A stretch of 64,000 bases of DNA from Flavobacterium sp. RSP15. GTDB lineage: Bacteria; Bacteroidota; Bacteroidia; Flavobacteriales; Flavobacteriaceae. Under the pieces are notes generated by a model, which did not search any database, had not been told where the DNA came from, and was given only the letters and a program-made list of their open reading frames with translations. Position 1 is the first letter of the stretch, and every line of letters starts with the position of its first letter. Where the stretch lies: positions 1 through 64,000 of the forward strand of contig NZ_RYDL01000014.1 of the NCBI RefSeq assembly GCF_003968755.1, in the 5' to 3' direction. Below are positions 18,382 to 28,650 of the stretch, one piece after another. Position numbers and translations under genes: made by a program.

Positions 18382-19824
18382 TTACATATTGATTGACCAA
18401 ATAGAATATCCATTCGGGGGACACTGTATTTTGACCCATTTGTCTGCTTGAGTAGTTGGCAGCCAAGTTGAATTGCCGGTAAAATCTTTGATTTGTGCAT
18501 TAGCCCAATTGGTCTGAATCCATCGTTCTTGCCAAGTGGATGAATTATTGATGTAAACCACTAATCCAGGATTGCCGTTATATCCGTTTCTACGGGCGAT
18601 GTATTCATCAGTATCAGTATATAAAATAGAGGTGTTACCAGTAGCTTTATTGTTATGAATCCAAATTAAGTTATTCATTTTCGTTTTATTAAGCCATTCT
18701 TCGTAATCTCGGTAAAAAATAGTTGGGTATCCTTCATGCGTTAAGATGTAGGCATACGCTAGCTCTTTTTTCCAAATTTCATCAGTGTCATGGTTGGTGA
18801 CAAAAGTAACTGCTTTGTGCGGGTTTCTTTTCCACATCATGTCGTCATTCAAAATATTTAGGTTGTTTCCGTCGAAAGCATCGTTCATTTTATAATAGCA
18901 CGCAAAATCAAAAACGGAACTGTTGGCATTATTCGCCCAATCATTTAGTATGTTTACGTTAGAATCCCATAATTCACCAACGGAGAAACCACCAACGTTT
19001 GCATTCCAATCTTTTATGACCCACGGAGCAAAACCTTTTACGTAATCAAATCTCCATCCATCAAATTTCATTGTGTTTTTATAGTATTTCCCTACTCCGT
19101 CTGCTCTTTTCCAAAGCCAGTCTTGTACATTTGGTACTACATGGGCTAAATCTGGAAATCCCCCAAAGGAACCTTCGTCATTATTACCGTACGCATTTTT
19201 ATAGAAATCAGCACTGGTTCTTGGAAATTTTCCAGAAGCAACACCGGTAAAGTTTGTGTAGGTTTGTGTTCCTGTAAAAGGGTTGTTTTCTAATTGTCCG
19301 CCACTGTTGTGATTTAGTACCATATCCGCATAAACCTGCATGTTTTCAGAATGCACTTTTGTGATCAGACTTTCTAATTCAACACGGGAACCAAATCTGG
19401 TTTCTACCGTACCATTTTGATTGTAATTCCCAAAATCAAAATAGTCAGTAGGGTCGTAGCCCATAGAAAACGGCCCGTTTTGAGCTTTTGATACAGGAGG
19501 AAGCCAGATAGAGCCAATGCCGGCATTTGACCAATCTGTTATTTTTGTGTTCACAGTATTCCACCAGTTTCCACCGGCCGGTACATCCCAGTAGAACGCT
19601 TGCATCATTACACCACCTCCGGGATTTGCAACATATCTTCCAGTTGGTATATTAGTTGATACTCCAGTGCTGAATGGCCGTCCGTCATGATTAGTGACAT
19701 TAATCACTTTGAATTGTGTTGCTGTTTCAGTTGGATTGTCTGCCAGATCATCATTTGAATTACAGGAGTACAAGCCGGCAAGTAAAGCGGTCAATAAATA
19801 AATTTTGAAATTTGGTTTTTTCAT
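18382..19824 (-). CDS. Lipoprotein alpha-amylase, GH13 (archaeal-type, GH13_7-like)
   Basis: A 480-residue secreted lipoprotein: signal peptide ending in the lipobox L-Y-S-C with Cys21, then a GH13 barrel. Conserved regions: A-D-M-V-L-N-H near 166-172, G-W-R-F-D-Y-V-K with nucleophile Asp260, G-E-L-W-D with acid/base Glu284, and T-N-H-D-T with Asp346. It should hydrolyse alpha-1,4 links in starch or glycogen at the cell surface. From memory, the part from N-P-H-K-A-V-T-F-V through Y-E-E-W-L-N-K and N-N-L-I-W-I-H is strikingly like Pyrococcus/Thermococcus alpha-amylases (subfamily GH13_7). There is no susC/susD pair nearby, so it is not in a usual starch locus. Its own terminator follows. Confidence 0.9.
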   Translation of the reverse strand: MKKPNFKIYLLTALLAGLYSCNSNDDLADNPTETATQFKVINVTNHDGRPFSTGVSTNIPTGRYVANPGGGVMMQAFYWDVPAGGNWWNTVNTKITDWSNAGIGSIWLPPVSKAQNGPFSMGYDPTDYFDFGNYNQNGTVETRFGSRVELESLITKVHSENMQVYADMVLNHNSGGQLENNPFTGTQTYTNFTGVASGKFPRTSADFYKNAYGNNDEGSFGGFPDLAHVVPNVQDWLWKRADGVGKYYKNTMKFDGWRFDYVKGFAPWVIKDWNANVGGFSVGELWDSNVNILNDWANNANSSVFDFACYYKMNDAFDGNNLNILNDDMMWKRNPHKAVTFVTNHDTDEIWKKELAYAYILTHEGYPTIFYRDYEEWLNKTKMNNLIWIHNNKATGNTSILYTDTDEYIARRNGYNGNPGLVVYINNSSTWQERWIQTNWANAQIKDFTGNSTWLPTTQADKWVKIQCPPNGYSIWSINM

Positions 19825-20617
19825 AAAACGATAAATTAAGGTAGTTAATAAATTGGGGACATTTTAATTGAAATTGTGTAGGATGTGTTTTAAGTCTATT
19901 GCTTCATTATGAAAGAATAGATTGCGATTTAAATCATAATTTTATTGAAATCAAAACAAAAAGTATTAAAAAATAGTAATAATATATTTTTTAAGTTTAT
20001 TTTTTAAATAAATATCATTTTTAGCTAATTTATAAAAATTATCAAAGGACTCGTAAAGCATTGCTTTTAATTTGTAGCGATAACGTTGTAGTGTTGAGAA
20101 CTTTTTAAATAAGGATCCTTACAATGAGGTTTTTAAAGCTGGATTTTTGTTTTTGAAGTAAAAATGGTAAAGTTTTATCTTTTAGATTGTTTGAACGGAG
20201 CGAAAGATGCACGAGTAAAGAGGTTTCATAATTAGTAAGCGCTGGGAAAAAGAAGAAAAATAATTGATGCCGTTTCGATAGCATAAATGAAGGAATAGGG
20301 AGTCCTTTATTTAGGTCTTTAAAAGTTGCTTATTTAGGATTTAGAAGAGGAAGCCAACAGGGAATAATTGGGGGTATAAATTTTTGTTAATAGTAGTACG
20401 GAAACTTGTATTATATAATTGAATTGTTATTTTTGTCTGTTTTAAATTTAAAAAAAAGGAAGTAATTTGGAATGCAAATGCAATTCATTTCCTGAAGCTT
20501 AAAAGTGTATATTTGGCAAAAATTAATATTGCTTTTACAAGACATACATTAAAGATGGGAATATTAAATCCTTCAGTATAAAAATAAACTAGAAAAATGC
20601 CAATAAAACACATACAA
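19825..20617. other. Non-coding region between amylase and SurA-like gene
   Basis: About 790 nt of AT-rich DNA between divergent genes. I find no gene or recognisable relic. It must hold the promoters of both neighbours; only the -7 element at 20508 stands out. Confidence 0.55.
20508..20515 (+). promoter_or_regulatory. -7 element upstream of the SurA-like gene
   Basis: TATATTTG matches TAnnTTTG. No convincing -33 element is seen. The predicted leader is about 95 nt. Confidence 0.4.
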
Positions 20618-22024
20618 ATGAAATTTATTAATAAAATTGTTCTTCCTTTTTTTCTTTTGCTATTTTCCAGTGGACTTTTACAGGCACAAGAAATCATTAA
20701 GGATACTGTAATCGTTCCTATTAAGAAAACGCAATCTACTGGGAAGCAAAAAATTGATGGGGTTATTGGTACCGTAGGCGATTATATTATATTAGATTCG
20801 GATATTGACAAGTCATATCTTGAAATTTCTAGTCAGGGAGGTTCCGTAAAAGACATTACAAGATGCCAAATGTTAGGGAAGTTATTAGAAGATAAATTGT
20901 ATGCGCACCAAGCCATTCAGGATAGTATCGTAGTGACGGATGCTGAAGTAAAAGGGATGATGGAAGAACGATTGAGCTATATGACAGAGCAAATCGGATC
21001 GCTGGAAAAAGTGGTGGAGTATTATAAAAAAGATTCGGAAGAAGAATTCAGAACCTATTTCTCAGACATTCTGAAAGAGAATAAGCTCACGTCAGAAATG
21101 CAAAAGAAAATTATTGAAGCAGTAGAAATTACACCGGAAGAAGTTCGTAATTTCTTTAAAAAGATACCTGCCGCTGATCTTCCTTTTTTTGGAGCTGAAA
21201 TGGAAGTGTCACAAATTATAATTACGCCTAAAGTTTCAGCTGCCGATAAACAAAAGGTAATTGATCGATTGAATTTGTTTAAAAAAGAAATATTAGAAGG
21301 ATCCAGTTTTTCAACTAAAGCCGTATTGTATTCTCAAGATCCCGGTTCAAGAGCGAATGGAGGTTATTATAAAATGAATAGGAAGACCCCTTTTGTAAAA
21401 GAGTTTAAAGAAGTAGCTTTCAGTCTGGCTGAGGGAGAGATATCCGCTCCTTTTGAAACTGATTTTGGGTTTCACATTATTTACATAGAAAAGATAAAAG
21501 GACAAGAAGTAGAGTTGCGTCACATATTATTGAGTCCGACTGTGACAGAGGAGGCTTTGAACGAAGCTAAAGAAAAAATCACGTTGGTCAGAAAAAGAAT
21601 CGAAGATAAAGAAATTACTTTTGAGGAAGCCGCCAGAACTTTATCTGACGAGAAAGAAACAAGAGCCAATGGAGGCGCATTGATTAATCCAAAAACGCAG
21701 GATACCCGTTTTGAATTGACAAAAATGGATCCCGCTTTTTACAGTCAAGTGTCTAATTTGACAGAGGGCGAGATCTCACTTCCAATTTTAGATCAAGGCG
21801 AAGAGGGAAAAAAGAAGTTCAAATTAATCACGGTGACCAATAGAATAGATGAGCATACCGCGGATTATGCGAATGATTACATAAAAATTAAAGATTTAGC
21901 TTTGAAAGACAAGCAGATTACGGCAATTGGGAAATGGTTTGAAGAAAAAATTAAAGAAACGTATATTAAAATCATTGGTGAATATAGAGATTGTGTCTTT
22001 ACAAACAATTGGTTAAAAAAATAA
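20618..22024 (+). CDS. Periplasmic peptidyl-prolyl isomerase, SurA-like
   Basis: About 468 residues with a signal peptide (M-K-F-I-N-K-I-V-L-P-F-F-L-L-L-F, cleaved after Q-A-Q), a SurA N-terminal chaperone domain (G-V-I-G-T-V-G-D-Y-I-I-L-D-S-D-I) and two parvulin-type PpiC domains (about 170-270 and 285-385). The first domain has the typical S-Q-D-P-G-S-R-A-N-G-G and F-G-F-H-I-I-Y segments; the second is more divergent. The protein should help outer-membrane proteins fold in the periplasm. An upstream ATG at 20597 would lengthen the signal peptide; 20618 gives a standard one. A terminator follows. Confidence 0.88.
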   Translation: MKFINKIVLPFFLLLFSSGLLQAQEIIKDTVIVPIKKTQSTGKQKIDGVIGTVGDYIILDSDIDKSYLEISSQGGSVKDITRCQMLGKLLEDKLYAHQAIQDSIVVTDAEVKGMMEERLSYMTEQIGSLEKVVEYYKKDSEEEFRTYFSDILKENKLTSEMQKKIIEAVEITPEEVRNFFKKIPAADLPFFGAEMEVSQIIITPKVSAADKQKVIDRLNLFKKEILEGSSFSTKAVLYSQDPGSRANGGYYKMNRKTPFVKEFKEVAFSLAEGEISAPFETDFGFHIIYIEKIKGQEVELRHILLSPTVTEEALNEAKEKITLVRKRIEDKEITFEEAARTLSDEKETRANGGALINPKTQDTRFELTKMDPAFYSQVSNLTEGEISLPILDQGEEGKKKFKLITVTNRIDEHTADYANDYIKIKDLALKDKQITAIGKWFEEKIKETYIKIIGEYRDCVFTNNWLKK

Positions 22025-22085
22025 TGTACTTAAATCAACAAATTTTGTTGAATGAGGTGCAAACAATTTTTCGGTAAAATAAATA

Positions 22086-22128
22086 AAAAGAGTTAGTTTT
22101 ATGATTTCATAACAGCTAACTCTTTTTT
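22086..22128 (+). terminator. Terminator after the SurA-like gene
   Basis: Stem AAAAGAGTTAG/CTAACTCTTTT, with an inner TATGA/TCATA pairing, followed by a T-run. It lies 20 nt before the MoxR gene start. Confidence 0.85.
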
Positions 22129-22147
22129 AATTTTAAAATTTTTATAA

Positions 22148-23101
22148 ATGTCAGACGTAGCAGCAATACATAACCTAGTTCAAAAAAGGAATGAGCTGAA
22201 AAATGAAATCGCAAAAATCATAGTGGGACAGGATGCTGTAGTAGATCAAATTTTGCTTTGTATTTTTTCTGGGGGACATGCTTTGTTAGTAGGAGTGCCA
22301 GGATTAGCTAAAACATTAATGGTAAATACGCTGGCACAAGCATTAGGTCTTGATTTTAAAAGAATTCAGTTTACACCGGATTTGATGCCCTCTGATATTT
22401 TGGGCAGTGAAATATTAGAGGAGAACCGTCAATTTAAATTTATAAAAGGGCCTATTTTTTCTAATATTGTTCTGGCAGATGAGATAAACCGAACACCACC
22501 CAAAACGCAGGCAGCCTTGCTGGAAGCCATGCAGGAGCGCGCTGTTACTATTGCTGGGGAGAATTACAAGTTAGCCTTGCCTTATTTTGTTTTGGCCACG
22601 CAAAACCCAATAGAACAAGAAGGAACATATCCTTTGCCTGAAGCTCAATTGGATCGGTTTATGTTTGCTATAAAGCTAGAATATCCTTCTTTTGCAGAGG
22701 AAGTTCAAGTAGTAAAACGCACCACATCAGACATCAAAAACACGATCAATCCATTATTTACTGCACAAGAAATTATTGATTTTCAACATTTGATTCGCAG
22801 AATTCCCGTGGCTGATAATGTAATTGAATATGCCGTGACATTAGTGAGTAAAACGCGTCCAGATAATCCATTATCAAATGAGTTTGTAAAAAACTATCTC
22901 GATTGGGGAGCAGGGCCCCGAGCATCTCAAAATTTGATTTTGGCAGCCAAAGCCAACGCTGCTTTCAATGGAAAATTTTCTCCTGATATTGAAGATGTGA
23001 AAGCGGTAGCCACCGGAATTTTACGCCATCGAATTATTAAAAATTACAAAGCAGATGCCGAAGGAATTACCGAAGAAATGATAATTGCTAAGTTGGTTTG
23101 A
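22148..23101 (+). CDS. MoxR-family AAA+ ATPase
   Basis: A 317-residue MoxR ATPase. Walker A G-V-P-G-L-A-K-T is near 49-56, Walker B is V-L-A-D-E-I-N-R-T-P-P-K-T-Q, sensor 1 lies in A-T-Q-N-P-I-E-Q-E-G-T-Y-P-L-P-E-A-Q-L-D-R-F, and the AAA lid domain ends the protein. MoxR ATPases act as chaperones that insert cofactors or activate VWA proteins. In most Bacteroidetes the gene heads a DUF58-BatABD operon; here a 328-nt non-coding stretch and acnB follow instead, so its partners are not in this window. Confidence 0.9.
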   Translation: MSDVAAIHNLVQKRNELKNEIAKIIVGQDAVVDQILLCIFSGGHALLVGVPGLAKTLMVNTLAQALGLDFKRIQFTPDLMPSDILGSEILEENRQFKFIKGPIFSNIVLADEINRTPPKTQAALLEAMQERAVTIAGENYKLALPYFVLATQNPIEQEGTYPLPEAQLDRFMFAIKLEYPSFAEEVQVVKRTTSDIKNTINPLFTAQEIIDFQHLIRRIPVADNVIEYAVTLVSKTRPDNPLSNEFVKNYLDWGAGPRASQNLILAAKANAAFNGKFSPDIEDVKAVATGILRHRIIKNYKADAEGITEEMIIAKLV

Positions 23102-23429
23102 CTTTTTTTTGGTACTCGGTTCTTATTTTCAGACAGGAACTACAACGTTTTCTTAGTTATAATGGTTTTTAGGATCTGATACTAGTTAGAATGTAATTAA
23201 TTCTTTAGGGATTAATCAGTTTATAGTTAAATTTTTTAAAATTATTTAATTATATAGGGTAAAAATCAGTATTTAGTAATAATATCATTTGAAAAAACCA
23301 CATCTATTAATTTTTTTTAAATATCATCTTAAAGAGCTAAATTTGCGACGTGAATAAAAACTACGTATCATGGCTTTTAATTTTGAGTACATTAAAATAA
23401 ATAGCTTTTAACATTGAAAACAATTTACT
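23102..23429 (+). promoter_or_regulatory. Non-coding region and likely promoter of acnB
   Basis: A 328-nt AT-rich stretch without a gene. TAAATTTG at 23338-23345 matches the -7 consensus and would give a leader of about 80 nt. No clear -33 element. Confidence 0.45.
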
Positions 23430-26201
23430 ATGAACATTTATAACGATTATCTGAAAGAAATCGAAGACAGAAAAACTCAGGGACTTAACCCAAAGCCAAT
23501 TGATAGCGCTGATTTAGTAAGCGAAATCATTACGCAAATTAAAGATTCAAATAACGCAAATCGCGAGGATTCAATTTCGTTTTTTATTTATAATACGGTT
23601 CCTGGGACAACACCTGCAGCTGGTGTAAAAGCGTCTTTTTTGAAGGAGGTAGTTCTTGGTGAATCAATAGTGAATGAAATAACACCAGCTTTCGCATTAG
23701 AGTTATTATCACAGATGAAAGGTGGTCCTTCAATCAAAGTTTTGCTTGACTTAGCTTTAGGAAATGAAGTCACAATTGCAAAAGCGGCGACAGAAGTTCT
23801 AAAAACACAAGTCTATCTTTATGAGGCTGATACTGATCGGTTAGAGGCGGCATTTAAAAGCGGTAGTGCGTTTGCAAAGGAAATTCTAGTGAGTTATGCT
23901 AAGGCAGAATTCTTTACGAAGCTGCCAGAGGTAGTTGAGGAAATTCAGGTTGTTACCTATGTTGCTGGTGAAGGAGATATTTCGACAGATTTACTTTCTC
24001 CGGGTAACCAAGCGCATTCACGCTCTGATCGTGAGCTACACGGAAAATGTTTGATTTCGCCTGAAGCTCAAGATGAAATTAAAGCACTTCAAGCGCAGCA
24101 TCCAGACAAAAGTGTTATGTTGATTGCCGAAAAAGGAACTATGGGTGTAGGCTCTTCAAGGATGTCAGGAGTGAATAATGTGGCTCTTTGGACAGGTAAA
24201 AAAGCAAGTCCTTATGTCCCATTCATAAACATAGCTCCAATTGTTGCTGGAACTAACGGTATTTCCCCAATTTTCCTTACTACTGTTGATGTGACGGGTG
24301 GTATTGGTCTGGATCTTCAAAACTGGGTTAAGAAAACAGATGCAAATGGAACGGTAGTCCGCAATGAAAATGGTGAGCCTATTTTGGAAGAAGTTTATTC
24401 TGTTGCAACAGGAACAGTGCTGACCATAAATACAAAAACTAAGAAGCTCTATAACGGCGATAAAGAATTAATTGATATTTCTAAGGCATTTACGCCTCAG
24501 AAAATGGAATTTATTAAAGCGGGTGGATCTTACGCTATTGTATTTGGAAAAAAACTACAAACTTTTGCATCAAAGACTTTAGGAATTGATATCGTATCGG
24601 TATTTGCTCCGTCAATAGAAATTTCTATTGAAGGACAAGGTCTTACCGCAGTAGAAAAAATATTCAATAAAAATGCAGTTGGTTCAACACCAGGTAAAGT
24701 TTTACATGCAGGTTCTGATGTGCGTGTTACGGTAAATATTGTAGGTTCGCAAGATACGACTGGCTTGATGACTTCTCAGGAATTAGAGTCTATGGCTGCT
24801 ACTGTGATTTCCCCAATTGTTGATGGTGCATACCAATCCGGTTGTCATACAGCATCAGTTTGGGATAATAAGTCTAAAGCAAACATTCCAAGATTGATGA
24901 AATTCATGAATGATTTTGGTTTGATTACGGCTCGTGACCCTAAAGGGAACTACCATGCAATGACAGATGTGATTCACAAGGTTCTTAATGACATTACTGT
25001 TGATGAGTGGGCGATTATTATTGGGGGTGACTCTCATACGAGAATGTCTAAAGGGGTTGCCTTTGGAGCTGATTCAGGAACAGTTGCACTCGCGCTAGCT
25101 ACGGGTGAGGCTTCAATGCCAATTCCGGAATCAGTAAAAGTTACTTTCAAAGGGGATATGAAAGAATATATGGATTTCCGTGATGTTGTTCATGCTACCC
25201 AATCTCAAATGCTGAAGCAATTTGGTGGAGAGAATGTATTTCAAGGACGAATTATTGAGGTTCATTTAGGAACACTCACTGCTGATCAGGCCTTTACTTT
25301 TACAGATTGGACTGCAGAAATGAAGGCGAAAGCTTCTATTTGTATTTCTGAGGATGATACTTTGATCGAATCATTAGAGATTGCCAAAGGCAGAATCCAG
25401 ATCATGATTGACAAAGGAATGGATAACGAGAACCAAGTTCTTAAAGGATTAATTGCTATCGCTAATAATAGAATCGCAGCCATCAGATCAGGTGATAAGC
25501 CAGCTTTGATACCGGATGCTAATGCAAAATATTTTGCGGAAGTTGTAATCGATTTAGATATCGTTGCTGAGCCTATGATTGCAGATCCAGACGTAAATAA
25601 CGCGGATGTTTCTAAGCGTTATACACACGATACCATTAGACCACTTTCTTTTTACGGTGGTGTAAAAAAAGTAGATCTTGGTTTTGTAGGATCTTGTATG
25701 GTACACAAAGGTGATTTGAAGATTCTTTCTCAAATGCTAAAAAATATAGATGAGCAACACGGTAAAGTAGAGTTTAAAGCACCGCTTGTTGTTGCGCCTC
25801 CTACTTATAATATTGTAGATGAACTTAAAGCTGAAGGAGACTGGGAAGTTTTACAAAAGTATTCTGGTTTTGAATTTGATGATAATGCTCCTAAAGGCGA
25901 GGCACGTACAGGATATGAAAATATTCTATACCTAGAGCGTCCAGGCTGTAATTTATGTATGGGTAACCAAGAAAAAGCAGCAAAAGGAGATACTGTAATG
26001 GCAACATCTACGCGCCTTTTCCAGGGAAGAGTTGTTGAAGATACGGAAGGTAAAAAAGGAGAATCGTTACTTTCATCAACACCGGTTGTCGTGTTGTCTA
26101 CAATTTTAGGTAGAACTCCAACTCTTGAGGAATACAAAGCTGCAGTAAAAGATATAAATCTAACGCAGTTTGCACCATCTCATAAGTTATTGGTTAGGTA
26201 A
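23430..26201 (+). CDS. acnB: Aconitate hydratase B
   Basis: A 923-residue AcnB, bifunctional aconitase/2-methylisocitrate dehydratase. It interconverts citrate and isocitrate in the TCA cycle. The order is HEAT-like domain (about 1-160), swivel domain (about 170-390, with G-S-S-R-M-S-G-V-N-N) and the two-part Fe-S core; cluster ligands are in S-G-C-H-T, and in G-S-C-M and P-G-C-N-L-C-M-G-N-Q near the end. It is followed by its own terminator and then by a second aconitase of mitochondrial type. Confidence 0.95.
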   Translation: MNIYNDYLKEIEDRKTQGLNPKPIDSADLVSEIITQIKDSNNANREDSISFFIYNTVPGTTPAAGVKASFLKEVVLGESIVNEITPAFALELLSQMKGGPSIKVLLDLALGNEVTIAKAATEVLKTQVYLYEADTDRLEAAFKSGSAFAKEILVSYAKAEFFTKLPEVVEEIQVVTYVAGEGDISTDLLSPGNQAHSRSDRELHGKCLISPEAQDEIKALQAQHPDKSVMLIAEKGTMGVGSSRMSGVNNVALWTGKKASPYVPFINIAPIVAGTNGISPIFLTTVDVTGGIGLDLQNWVKKTDANGTVVRNENGEPILEEVYSVATGTVLTINTKTKKLYNGDKELIDISKAFTPQKMEFIKAGGSYAIVFGKKLQTFASKTLGIDIVSVFAPSIEISIEGQGLTAVEKIFNKNAVGSTPGKVLHAGSDVRVTVNIVGSQDTTGLMTSQELESMAATVISPIVDGAYQSGCHTASVWDNKSKANIPRLMKFMNDFGLITARDPKGNYHAMTDVIHKVLNDITVDEWAIIIGGDSHTRMSKGVAFGADSGTVALALATGEASMPIPESVKVTFKGDMKEYMDFRDVVHATQSQMLKQFGGENVFQGRIIEVHLGTLTADQAFTFTDWTAEMKAKASICISEDDTLIESLEIAKGRIQIMIDKGMDNENQVLKGLIAIANNRIAAIRSGDKPALIPDANAKYFAEVVIDLDIVAEPMIADPDVNNADVSKRYTHDTIRPLSFYGGVKKVDLGFVGSCMVHKGDLKILSQMLKNIDEQHGKVEFKAPLVVAPPTYNIVDELKAEGDWEVLQKYSGFEFDDNAPKGEARTGYENILYLERPGCNLCMGNQEKAAKGDTVMATSTRLFQGRVVEDTEGKKGESLLSSTPVVVLSTILGRTPTLEEYKAAVKDINLTQFAPSHKLLVR

Positions 26202-26225
26202 TAATTAATTTTTGTTAATAATTTA

Positions 26226-26262
26226 AAAAGCTTGGGTCTTTCGACAGACTTAGGCTTTTTTT
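26226..26262 (+). terminator. Terminator of acnB
   Basis: A 12-bp stem with several G-U pairs (26228-26239 with 26246-26257) followed by a T-run to 26262. Confidence 0.8.
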
Positions 26263-26330
26263 ATTTATATAGGTCTTCATTTTTTTTGTACCTTGTGGTT
26301 CTAAAATATAATAACAGAAAATAATTAGAT

Positions 26331-28598
26331 ATGGCTTTTGATATTGAAATGATTAAAAAAGTGTACGACAACATGACTACTCGTGTTGATAAAGCACGCG
26401 AAATAGTTGGCCATCCGCTTACATTAACGGAGAAAATATTGTACAATCACCTGTGGGATGGAATGCCTTCACAAGCTTTTACCCGAGGAGCTGATTATGT
26501 TGATTTTGCTCCAGACAGAGTGGCCTGTCAGGATGCAACAGCTCAAATGGCATTATTGCAGTTCATGCATGCCGGTAAAACTAAAGTAGCGGTTCCTACA
26601 ACAGTGCATTGTGATCACTTGATCCAGGCAAAAGTGGATGCAGTAACTGATTTGGCCAGAGCAAAAACACAAAGTAATGAAGTGTTTGAATTTCTTTCTT
26701 CAGTATCTAATAAATACGGAATTGGTTTCTGGAAACCAGGAGCCGGAATTATTCACCAGGTAGTACTTGAAAATTATGCATTTCCAGGCGGAATGATGAT
26801 CGGTACTGATTCTCATACTGTTAATGCAGGCGGTTTAGGAATGGTAGCCATTGGTGTTGGAGGTGCTGATGCGGTTGATGTGATGTCAGGAATGGCTTGG
26901 GAATTAAAATTTCCTAAATTAATTGGAGTAAAATTAACTGGAAAACTTTCCGGTTGGACAGCGCCAAAAGACGTAATCCTTAAAGTAGCCGGTATTCTTA
27001 CTGTAAAAGGTGGGACAGGTGCTATCGTGGAGTATTTTGGCGAAGGAGCAACTTCTATGTCTTGTACTGGAAAAGGAACGATCTGTAATATGGGTGCCGA
27101 AATTGGTGCTACTACTTCTACATTTGGTTATGACGCTTCCATGGGGCGTTATTTGCGTTCTACTAATAGAGCTGATGTAGCAGATGCAGCGGATAAAATT
27201 GCACCGTACTTAACAGGTGATGCTGAAGTTTATGCAAATCCAGAATTGTATTTTGACCAAGTAATCGAAATCAACTTAGACGAATTAGAACCCCATTTAA
27301 ACGGTCCTTATACCCCTGATTTAGCTACTCCAATTTCTAAAATGAAAGAGGAAGCCATAAAAAATAACTGGCCTTTGAAAATTGAAGTAGGTTTGATAGG
27401 TTCTTGTACCAACTCTTCTTACGAAGATATCGCTCGTGCTGCTTCATTGGCAAAACAAGTTACAGATAAAAATTTAAAAATAAAATCTGAATTTACCATT
27501 ACTCCAGGATCTGAAGTAGTGCGTTATACCATAGAACGTGACGGATTTATCGATATTTTCGATAAAATGGGAGCAACAGTTTTTGCGAACGCTTGCGGAC
27601 CGTGTATCGGAATGTGGGATAGAGAAGGAGCTGAAAAAGAAGAGCGCAACACAATTGTTCACTCTTTCAACCGTAACTTCTCCAAACGTGCCGATGGAAA
27701 TCCAAACACTTTGGCATTCGTGGGCTCTCCTGAATTGGTAACCGCTTTGGCTATTGCCGGAGATCTGGGTTTCAACCCATTGACGGATACCTTAATTAAT
27801 GAAAATGGGGAAGAAGTAATGCTGGATGCGCCAACAGGAAATGAATTACCTCCAAAAGGCTTTGATGCGGAAGATCCAGGTTTTCAAGCGCCAGCTGTTG
27901 ATGGTTCAGGAGTTCAGGTTTCTGTGAGTGAAACTTCAGAGCGCTTGCAATTGTTAGCTCCGTTTTTGCCTTGGGATGGAAAAAATATTACAGGGGCTAA
28001 ATTATTGATCAAAGCTTTCGGAAAATGTACTACAGATCACATTTCTATGGCTGGGCCATGGTTGCGTTTCCGTGGGCATTTAGATAACATCTCTAATAAT
28101 ATGTTGATTGGTGCCATCAATGCATTCAACCAAAAACCCAATACCGTTAAAAATCAGTTGACTGGTACTTACGATGCAGTTCCGGCTGTAGCGCGTGCTT
28201 ACAAAGCAGCCGGTGTTCCTTCGATTGTTGTGGGCGATCACAACTATGGAGAAGGATCTTCTCGCGAACATGCCGCTATGGAGCCGCGTTTCTTAGGTGT
28301 GAAAGCTGTATTGGTAAAATCATTTGCTCGTATCCATGAAACAAACCTTAAAAAACAAGGTCTTTTAGGATTGACATTTGCAAACGAAGCGGATTATGAA
28401 AAAATCCAGGAAGATGATACTATCAACTTCACAGATTTAGTTGATTTTGCTCCGGGAAAACCATTAACATTAGAATTTGTTCACGCTGATGGAACTAAAG
28501 ATATTATCTTGGCAAACCACACGTACAACGCAGGACAAATTGGTTGGTTCGTTGCTGGTTCAGCATTAAACTTGATTGCTGCTGCCGGAAAAGCATAA
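26331..28598 (+). CDS. Aconitate hydratase, mitochondrial type
   Basis: A 755-residue aconitase with the mitochondrial domain order: domains 1-3 first, swivel domain last. Fe-S ligands are in G-S-C-T-N-S-S (about 365) and N-A-C-G-P-C-I-G (about 425); the substrate-binding [11 protein letters not shown] motif is near 163-173 and the C-terminal domain has the [13 protein letters not shown] loop. Same reaction as AcnB but a different subfamily and size. It has its own terminator and leader, so the two aconitases can be regulated separately. Confidence 0.95.
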   Translation: MAFDIEMIKKVYDNMTTRVDKAREIVGHPLTLTEKILYNHLWDGMPSQAFTRGADYVDFAPDRVACQDATAQMALLQFMHAGKTKVAVPTTVHCDHLIQAKVDAVTDLARAKTQSNEVFEFLSSVSNKYGIGFWKPGAGIIHQVVLENYAFPGGMMIGTDSHTVNAGGLGMVAIGVGGADAVDVMSGMAWELKFPKLIGVKLTGKLSGWTAPKDVILKVAGILTVKGGTGAIVEYFGEGATSMSCTGKGTICNMGAEIGATTSTFGYDASMGRYLRSTNRADVADAADKIAPYLTGDAEVYANPELYFDQVIEINLDELEPHLNGPYTPDLATPISKMKEEAIKNNWPLKIEVGLIGSCTNSSYEDIARAASLAKQVTDKNLKIKSEFTITPGSEVVRYTIERDGFIDIFDKMGATVFANACGPCIGMWDREGAEKEERNTIVHSFNRNFSKRADGNPNTLAFVGSPELVTALAIAGDLGFNPLTDTLINENGEEVMLDAPTGNELPPKGFDAEDPGFQAPAVDGSGVQVSVSETSERLQLLAPFLPWDGKNITGAKLLIKAFGKCTTDHISMAGPWLRFRGHLDNISNNMLIGAINAFNQKPNTVKNQLTGTYDAVPAVARAYKAAGVPSIVVGDHNYGEGSSREHAAMEPRFLGVKAVLVKSFARIHETNLKKQGLLGLTFANEADYEKIQEDDTINFTDLVDFAPGKPLTLEFVHADGTKDIILANHTYNAGQIGWFVAGSALNLIAAAGKA

Positions 28599-28618
28599 GC
28601 ATTCAAATAATTTATTTC

Positions 28619-28650
28619 AAAACTCTCAAGGAAACTTGGGAGTTTTTTTT
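28619..28650 (+). terminator. Terminator of the second aconitase
   Basis: An 11-bp stem (one G-U pair) with a GAAA loop and eight T. Confidence 0.9.

Noticed and set aside
20485-20697. A 70-codon minus-strand frame at the start of the SurA-like gene
   Set aside because: It overlaps the signal peptide of a confident gene and covers its promoter; the hydrophobic look comes from the antisense of AT-rich DNA.
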